Shown piece after piece: positions 7,067-12,312 of a DNA stretch of 12,312 bases (its first letter is position 1; every line of letters starts with the position of its first letter). A model generated the notes under the pieces. That model did not search any database. It was not told where the DNA came from and saw only the letters and a program-made list of their open reading frames with translations. Both the position numbers and the translations under genes were made by a program. The stretch comes from Cellvibrionales bacterium UBA5860 (GTDB taxonomy: Bacteria; Pseudomonadota; Gammaproteobacteria; Pseudomonadales; Porticoccaceae), in NCBI GenBank assembly GCA_002431545.1, contig DJFY01000076.1, positions 6,761 to 19,072 on the forward strand, read 5' to 3'.

Positions 7067-7439
7067 TGGATGTGCGTGAGGCGCCAGGTATGTCGAGCAT
7101 ACGCGGCTTAACTCATGCCGCAGATATTAATGGTGTCAGCTGGACTTTTATCGGGCCACTTCTAGCAAAATGCAGCGCGCAGAGGCCGATATGTACTGGA
7201 TTTTACTGGTGAAATAGAACCCTTATTGGAGAAGGAACGGAAAACCTCGTGACGATAAACAGTATCAAAAGTCAGGCCCGTCCCCCGCCTGAATTGGCGA
7301 CGATATTACACGCTGACCGCTAAAACACCGGTTAGCGCTGCATTGGCAGGCAGGGCTTTACCATAGCCATCGGCTAACATTCGCGCCGCCGACAGCAGCT
7401 ACTTCGCATTCGCAGGTATAACAAGAAAAGGGGACAACC

Positions 7440-8414
7440 GTGCTCGAAGTCAGACAATTAAAGCGCAGCTACGGCGATATGCTCGCCGTGGACAATGTTG
7501 AATTCAGCATCTCCGATGGCGAAGTTGTCGGCCTACTGGGTCATAACGGCGCCGGCAAAACCACCATCATGAAAATGCTGAGCGGATACCTGGAACCCGA
7601 CAGCGGCAGCATTCGTATCGACGACATGGATCTGCTGAGTGACGCCAAGCCGGTGCAGCGACAACTGGGCTATCTGCCGGAAAACCTGCCGGTCTATCCG
7701 GAAATGACAGTCGCCGACTATCTGGATTACTCGGCCAGCGTTAAGGGGATTCAGTCAAACCACTACTCGGAGATTAATCGCGTGGTGGCTGCAGTGGAAA
7801 TCGGCGACAAGCTAAGCTCGCCCATTGGCACCCTGTCGCGCGGCTACAAGCAGCGCGTCGGCGTCGCGCAGGCCCTTCTCGGCCAGCCCCGGCTCCTTAT
7901 TCTCGATGAGCCCACCAACGGCCTCGACCCAACACAAACCGGACATATGCGGCAGCTGATCAAAAATATTGCCGCCAGCGCCACAGTCATTCTTTCAACA
8001 CACATCATGCAGGAAGTCGACGCTGTGTGTGACCGCGTGTTGCTTATCCGCAACGGCCGGCTTGCGGTCGATGCGCGACTCGAGGATCTGCGCAGAAGTA
8101 ATAGCCTGCTTGTGTCTACCTCCCTGGACCGGGAACAAGCGCATTCAATCCTAACCCGCCTGACTGAGGTCGCAAGCCTGGAGCAGATACCCGGCGCTGC
8201 TGACTCGGCCGACGGCGTTTTCGACTATCGCTTGCATCTCAACGAAGGCAGCGACCTGCACCGCGCCGGCGCAGCAGTCGCGAAAAGCGTGGCTGACGTT
8301 GATGCGGCCCTGTACAGACTCACGCCGGAACAACGGGATCTGGAGACGCTGTTTCGCGAAGTCAACCAGGTTTCGGCAGACATCAGCGGGGAGGGCCTGA
8401 ACGATGCAGCCTGA
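7440..8414 (+). CDS. ABC transporter ATP-binding protein (GldA-like, ABC-2 export type)
   Basis: ATPase subunit of an ABC-2 type transporter, 324 residues. Walker A GHNGAGKTT at 34-42, signature LSRGY at 132-136 (LSRGYKQR form, common in the GldA/NatA group), Walker B LLILDE at 152-157, D-loop GLDP at 161-164 and H-loop H188 are all intact, so it should hydrolyse ATP. The Q-loop region reads LGYLPEN, typical of this subgroup. A C-terminal extension of about 100 residues follows the ATPase domain. The start is GTG at 7440, supported by AAGGGGA (7428-7434) five bases upstream. The stop overlaps the start of the permease gene by 11 bases, indicating translational coupling. It acts on the cytoplasmic face with the permease encoded next; the cargo is unknown. 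GldA belongs to gliding machinery in Bacteroidetes, but homologues in proteobacteria have no established link to gliding. Confidence 0.95.
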   Translation: MLEVRQLKRSYGDMLAVDNVEFSISDGEVVGLLGHNGAGKTTIMKMLSGYLEPDSGSIRIDDMDLLSDAKPVQRQLGYLPENLPVYPEMTVADYLDYSASVKGIQSNHYSEINRVVAAVEIGDKLSSPIGTLSRGYKQRVGVAQALLGQPRLLILDEPTNGLDPTQTGHMRQLIKNIAASATVILSTHIMQEVDAVCDRVLLIRNGRLAVDARLEDLRRSNSLLVSTSLDREQAHSILTRLTEVASLEQIPGAADSADGVFDYRLHLNEGSDLHRAGAAVAKSVADVDAALYRLTPEQRDLETLFREVNQVSADISGEGLNDAA

Positions 8415-11322
8415 TGCACCCGGACGAACCTCGATCAACCGCATTGCCGGCAAAGAAATTACCCTGTTTTTCGCCTCGCCCATCGCCTATCTGTTCCTCG
8501 GCACCTTTGCTGCAGTCAGCCTGTTTACGTTTTTCTGGGGCGAAGCCTTTTTCGCGCGCAACATCGCCGATGTCCGCCCCCTGTTCGAGTGGATGCCGAT
8601 ATTGCTGGTGTTTCTCAGTAGCGCTCTAACCATGCGTCTGTGGAGCGAGGAGCGGCGCACCGGCACGCTGGAACACGTGTTTACACAACCGGTACCGCTG
8701 TGGCATTTCGTGGTCGGTAAATTTGTCGCCTGTTTAACCCTACTCCTCATCGCCCTGGCTATAACCCTACCCCTGCCATTAACGGTGGCGCTGATTGGGG
8801 ATCTGGACTGGGGACCGGTCTGGGCCGGCTATGTAGCGACTTTATTGCTGGGCGCAGCCTATCTGGCCATTGGCCTGTTTATCTCGGCGCGTAGCGACAA
8901 TCAGATTATTAGCATGATTACGGCGGCTGCCTTGTGCGGCGCCTTTTTCCTGATTGGCACACCGACGGTGACAGATTTCTTTGCTCACCGTGCCGGCGAG
9001 TGGCTGAGATTACTCAGCACTGGAGCGCATTTTGAAGCGATCACACGAGGCGTGATCGATCTGCGCGATCTCTACTATTACCTAAGTCTGATAATCGCCT
9101 TTCTCGCCTTGAATACCTATGCGCTGGAAAAACACCGCTGGACGGCGGCTCCCCAGCCCAGGCATCGCCACTGGCGCCGGCTGACAGCACTATTGGTGGC
9201 CAATGCTTTCGCCGCCAACCTCTGGCTCGGCCAAATACATACCCTGCGCTTCGACGCTACGGCCGGCGGGCAATACACCATTTCTCCAGCGACTCGAAAC
9301 TATCTGGCTCAACTGCAGGAACCACTGCTGATTCGCGGATATTTCAGCGGCAAAACCCATCCACTGCTGGCGCCGTTGGTGCCACAGCTACGCGATCTGA
9401 TCCGCGAATACGAGGTAGTGGGGGCTGGCAGAATCCGCACCGAGTTTATCGACCCGGTAGGTCATCCTGAACTCGAAGAGGAGGCCAACCGCAAGTACGG
9501 CATCGAACCGGTGCCATTTCAGATGGCGGATCGATACCAGGCTTCCATCGTTAGCTCCTATTTTAATGTGCTGGTCCAGTACGGCGATAGCCACGAGGTT
9601 CTCGGCTTCGGCGATCTGCTGGAAGTTAAATCCCGCTCCGAAGCCGATCTGGAGGTGCAACTGCGCAACCCGGAATATGACTTAACGCGCGCGATTCGCA
9701 ATGTTCTGCAGAGTTACCAGGCCGAGGGCAATCTGTTCGATACTGTGCAGGGGACTCTGGAATTTACCGCTTATACATCCTCACCGGCGCGACTGCCGGA
9801 AGAACTCACAGATTTTCGCGAGCGTGTTAACGCGGTTCTCGATAAGTATCGCGTGCAGGCGGGCGAGCGCTTGAGCGTGTCTTTTGTTGACCCTGACGCC
9901 GAAGGTGGACAGGTCGGCCGGCAAATCGCCGAGGATTTCGGTTTTCAGGCTATGGCAACGGATCTGTTCAGCGACGAAACCTTTTACTTTTACCTGACTT
10001 TGTCCCGCGACGACCAGGTGGTGCAGATTCCTCTGGGAGACCTGAGCGAGGCGGAATTCGAGCGCAACCTCGAGGCTGGCATCAAGCGCTTTGCCGCCGG
10101 CTTTACCAAGACCGTGGCCCTCGTCGTACCAGAACCGCCCCCATACGGTAACCCGGAGGCGGCACCACCCACGTTTGCCAACCTGGAGCAATTCCTCGGC
10201 GGGGATTTCAACATCACGCGCGAGGATCTCAGCGACGGCGCGGTCGCCGGCGAGGCCAATATTCTGGTATTGGCCGCACCACTTGAACTTGACGATAGGG
10301 CTCTGTTCGCAGTGGATCAGTTTCTCATGCAGGGCGGCACCGTAGTGCTCGCGACCTCGCCCTATAGTGCCCGCTTTGGCGGCGGCAAGCTGACAATGGA
10401 GCAACACAACAGCGGTCTGCAAGCCTGGTTGTCACACCACGGCATCACCGTCGATGAACAGCTCGTACTCGACACTCAGAACGCGGCCCTGCCCGTGCCG
10501 GTCACGCGCAATATCGGTGGTTTTGAGCTTCAGGAAATCCGCATGCTCGACTACCCCTACTTTATCGATGTTCGCGACGAGGGGCTGAATCGCACGGTCG
10601 CCGTGACCGCTGACCTGCCACAGGTGACCATGGCCTGGGCCTCACCCATCGCGCTCGACACAGAACAACAAACCCAACGCCAGGTGCATGAATTATTGTC
10701 CAGCTCGAAAAACGCATGGCTTTCGGATGCCCTGGATGCCACACCTGGCGCCGACTCGTCTGGAAACAGCCGGACGCCCGCAGGAGACACTGAGAGCCGA
10801 CTGCTTGGCGTCGCCGTAACCGGGCGCTTCAATTCGTTTTTTCGCGAGCGGGGCTCTCCCCTGCTGCCGGCAGAGCCCGCTGAAAAAGACAGTGCCGGCG
10901 AGACCGTCGAACCGGATGAAGCTGCGGGAGCCGGAGACAACACCGTGATATCCGGCGTTATCGCGCGCTCACCGGAATCGGCCCGTATCATTTTGTTCAG
11001 TTCCAATGATTTCGCCAGCGACCAACTCATCAGCATGGCGAGCGCGGCCGCGGGCGGCCAATACCTGAATACCCTGCAACTCCTGGTCAACAGCGTCGAC
11101 TGGTCCCTGGAGGACACCGGTCTGCTGAGTATTCGCTCACGGGGACACTTCAATCGCACGTTACCGCCCATGGCGCAGAACACGAAGCTCTTCTGGGAGT
11201 ACCTGAACTACGGACTGGCGCTGATCGCGCTGGCGCTGGTCGCAGCGATTCGACGCTACCGCTTTAAACGCCGGCAGGCTTTTCACCTGCAACAACTGCA
11301 ACCCGACCAGGCAAACCGGTAA
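8404..11322 (+). CDS. Fused ABC-2 permease (GldF-like) and GldG-like auxiliary protein
   Basis: A 972-residue membrane protein joining two parts that are separate genes in the gld system. Residues 1-245 form an ABC-2 permease with about six hydrophobic segments (near 25-45, 62-77, 103-131, 140-162, 168-189, 224-240) and the WSEERRTGTLE stretch at 80-90 typical of such permeases. A further segment at about 259-278 anchors the GldG-like part, whose hallmark FDATAGGQYTISPATRNYL runs 283-301. A large region follows to about 920 that would lie outside the membrane, with domains around 309-560 and 568-900, and an acidic low-complexity linker at about 822-846. A last membrane segment at 935-950 ends in a basic tail. 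The start overlaps the ATPase stop and has GGGGAGGG at 8388-8395. Such fusions occur in proteobacterial genomes and are usually called Gldg family proteins; the transported substrate is not known. Residue limits are read by eye. Confidence 0.9.
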   Translation: MQPDAPGRTSINRIAGKEITLFFASPIAYLFLGTFAAVSLFTFFWGEAFFARNIADVRPLFEWMPILLVFLSSALTMRLWSEERRTGTLEHVFTQPVPLWHFVVGKFVACLTLLLIALAITLPLPLTVALIGDLDWGPVWAGYVATLLLGAAYLAIGLFISARSDNQIISMITAAALCGAFFLIGTPTVTDFFAHRAGEWLRLLSTGAHFEAITRGVIDLRDLYYYLSLIIAFLALNTYALEKHRWTAAPQPRHRHWRRLTALLVANAFAANLWLGQIHTLRFDATAGGQYTISPATRNYLAQLQEPLLIRGYFSGKTHPLLAPLVPQLRDLIREYEVVGAGRIRTEFIDPVGHPELEEEANRKYGIEPVPFQMADRYQASIVSSYFNVLVQYGDSHEVLGFGDLLEVKSRSEADLEVQLRNPEYDLTRAIRNVLQSYQAEGNLFDTVQGTLEFTAYTSSPARLPEELTDFRERVNAVLDKYRVQAGERLSVSFVDPDAEGGQVGRQIAEDFGFQAMATDLFSDETFYFYLTLSRDDQVVQIPLGDLSEAEFERNLEAGIKRFAAGFTKTVALVVPEPPPYGNPEAAPPTFANLEQFLGGDFNITREDLSDGAVAGEANILVLAAPLELDDRALFAVDQFLMQGGTVVLATSPYSARFGGGKLTMEQHNSGLQAWLSHHGITVDEQLVLDTQNAALPVPVTRNIGGFELQEIRMLDYPYFIDVRDEGLNRTVAVTADLPQVTMAWASPIALDTEQQTQRQVHELLSSSKNAWLSDALDATPGADSSGNSRTPAGDTESRLLGVAVTGRFNSFFRERGSPLLPAEPAEKDSAGETVEPDEAAGAGDNTVISGVIARSPESARIILFSSNDFASDQLISMASAAAGGQYLNTLQLLVNSVDWSLEDTGLLSIRSRGHFNRTLPPMAQNTKLFWEYLNYGLALIALALVAAIRRYRFKRRQAFHLQQLQPDQANR

Positions 11323-11326
11323 GGAG
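11321..11326 (+). promoter_or_regulatory. Strong ribosome binding site of the DUF4340 gene
   Basis: AAGGAG sits six bases before the ATG at 11333 and overlaps the stop codon of the preceding gene. It selects 11333 over the nearer ATG at 11328, which would stop after two codons. Confidence 0.85.
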
Positions 11327-11332
11327 AATGAG

Positions 11333-12312
11333 ATGAAACGATCCATCACTCTTTTAGGCAGCCTGCTCGCACTGCAACTCATAACTGCCGCAGGTCTGCT
11401 GTGGGGCAAACGGGCGGATGAGCAGCAATTTGCGCAACAGTCTTTGCTGCCCTTTGATATACAGCAAGTCGACCGCATTATCATCGCCGACAGCGGGCAC
11501 AAAGTCGCCTTATCGAAACGGCAAGGGCAGTGGCTACTGCCCGAGTTACAGGACCTGCCGGCAGATGCCGCCCGCCTCGATGAGCTGCTGGACCGCCTGG
11601 GCGATATCACCACCGACTGGCCCGTCGCGACGACCGCGTCGGCCGCCGAGCGCTTTGCGGTGGCCGAGACGGCATTTCAACGTCACTTACAGTTTTTTAC
11701 CGACCAGAAGCTGCTTGGCGAGTTATATCTGGGCACTTCGCCGGGTTTCCGCAAAGTACACCTACGCCGTGTCGACGAAAACGAGATATACGCCGTAACC
11801 TTAAGCACCCATGAATTCCCACCGTCGGCCGAAGCCTGGCTCGACAAATCCCTGCTCGCCGCCGACGATATCGCGATTATCGAGGGTGTGGATTTCCGCC
11901 TAAAAAAAGCAGATGGCGAATGGCAAGTGGAGGCTACGCTGCCGGGACCGGAATCTCACGGCGACACATCCACAAATGGCTCGACCAAAGATACCCGACC
12001 GGTCGACGGCGACGCAGCAGAACGACTCACACTGGCGCTTTCGACACTGCATATCACTGGCCTGGTCGAGACGCCACCGGAAGCACTCATTGATGATTCA
12101 ACCAAGCCGGCGACACTTCGCATCACCGGCGCAAACGGCGAATGGACTTATCATCTGAGCGAGGACAACGACCGGTACTTTATCCGCCGCAACGATATCG
12201 ATGCCGTATTTAGCATCAGCAAAATCACCTACGACAACCTGGGCGGCGTCAAGCTGTCCGATCTGCTGACCGATACCGAGGCTTCAACAGCGGATAATGT
12301 CGAATCAGAGGG
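11333..12312 (+). CDS. DUF4340 domain protein, cut by the window edge
   Basis: The frame stays open from the ATG at 11333 to the end of the window, giving 326 complete codons without a stop; the gene is truncated on the right. Residues 4-25 form a hydrophobic segment after a short basic start (MKR), an N-terminal membrane anchor or uncleaved signal. The rest is soluble and probably periplasmic. The segment LGTSPGFRKVHLRR at 133-146 is what I associate with DUF4340 proteins, and the domain appears to repeat later (TLRITGANGEWTYHLS at 261-276). A hydrophilic low-complexity insert lies at about 203-227. It follows the GldF-GldG fusion by ten bases and is surely in the same operon; DUF4340 genes commonly follow GldG-like genes, so it is probably an accessory protein of this transporter. 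Its biochemical role is unknown. Confidence 0.88.
   Translation, partial: MKRSITLLGSLLALQLITAAGLLWGKRADEQQFAQQSLLPFDIQQVDRIIIADSGHKVALSKRQGQWLLPELQDLPADAARLDELLDRLGDITTDWPVATTASAAERFAVAETAFQRHLQFFTDQKLLGELYLGTSPGFRKVHLRRVDENEIYAVTLSTHEFPPSAEAWLDKSLLAADDIAIIEGVDFRLKKADGEWQVEATLPGPESHGDTSTNGSTKDTRPVDGDAAERLTLALSTLHITGLVETPPEALIDDSTKPATLRITGANGEWTYHLSEDNDRYFIRRNDIDAVFSISKITYDNLGGVKLSDLLTDTEASTADNVESE

Larger units (their letters stand above)
6742..7439. other. 700-base intergenic region without a convincing gene, rich in inverted repeats
   Basis: No reading frame here has a credible start, ribosome binding site and family resemblance. The sequence instead holds many inverted repeats: the 10-bp hairpin at the esterase stop, the palindrome CCGCATGCGG at 6826-6835, CAACCC/GGGTTG at 6848-6865, an 18-base palindrome at 7011-7028, a 9-bp stem at 7032-7066, and small stems at 7088-7102 and 7103-7121. 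No tRNA-like pattern and no clear sigma70 promoter was recognised. It should contain the promoter and leader of the ABC operon that starts at 7440, and may hold an unannotated RNA or the remains of a lost gene. Confidence 0.5.

Noticed and set aside
7249..7323. A 24-codon frame starting with GTG upstream of the ABC operon, and a 16-codon frame from 7061, as possible leader peptides.
   Set aside because: Ribosome binding sites are absent or badly spaced and nothing in the peptides suggests attenuation control.
10557..11183. Long minus-strand open frames (also 9781-10422) within the GldF-GldG fusion gene.
   Set aside because: They are antisense to a well-supported coding sequence and are rich in Ser, Arg and Ala without domain features.

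Overview
The window reads like the chromosome of a GC-rich, heterotrophic Gram-negative bacterium. I would guess an aquatic gammaproteobacterium, because the fused GldF-GldG type ABC permease followed by a DUF4340 gene is an arrangement I associate with that class. This placement is an inference from gene content; no rRNA or other taxonomic marker is present. I see no transposase, integrase, tRNA or CRISPR array.

Left half (1-6741): oxidative and hydrolytic metabolism. On the minus strand lie a cyclohexanone-monooxygenase-like Baeyer-Villiger monooxygenase (201-1820), ending at a hairpin terminator, and upstream of it a two-domain protein joining a CinA/PncC-like domain to an NMN/NaMN adenylyltransferase-like domain (2096-3208). 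Divergently, on the plus strand, is a second Baeyer-Villiger enzyme of the 4-hydroxyacetophenone monooxygenase type with its characteristic N-terminal extension (3505-5403). It is closed by a textbook terminator and followed by a serine hydrolase of the beta-lactamase-fold/family VIII esterase type (5563-6741). Baeyer-Villiger enzymes turn ketones into esters or lactones, and esterases then cleave them, so the two oxygenases plus the hydrolase look like a ketone catabolism neighbourhood. The true substrate cannot be read from the sequence.

Middle (6742-7439): about 700 bases with no convincing gene but an unusual density of inverted repeats, including a perfect 18-base palindrome followed at once by a 9-bp stem-loop.

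Right half (7440-12312): a tight plus-strand operon for an ABC-2 type export-like system: an ATPase, a 972-residue protein fusing the membrane permease (GldF-like) to the auxiliary GldG-like protein, and a DUF4340 protein that runs off the right edge. The overlapping stop and start of the first two genes and the short gap with a strong ribosome binding site before the third show co-transcription. The cargo of this system is unknown.

The observations most worth following are the CinA-like/adenylyltransferase fusion with an apparently degenerate deamidase site, the hairpin-rich intergenic block, three 18-base phased repeats upstream of the esterase, and the pairing of two unlike Baeyer-Villiger enzymes with an esterase.
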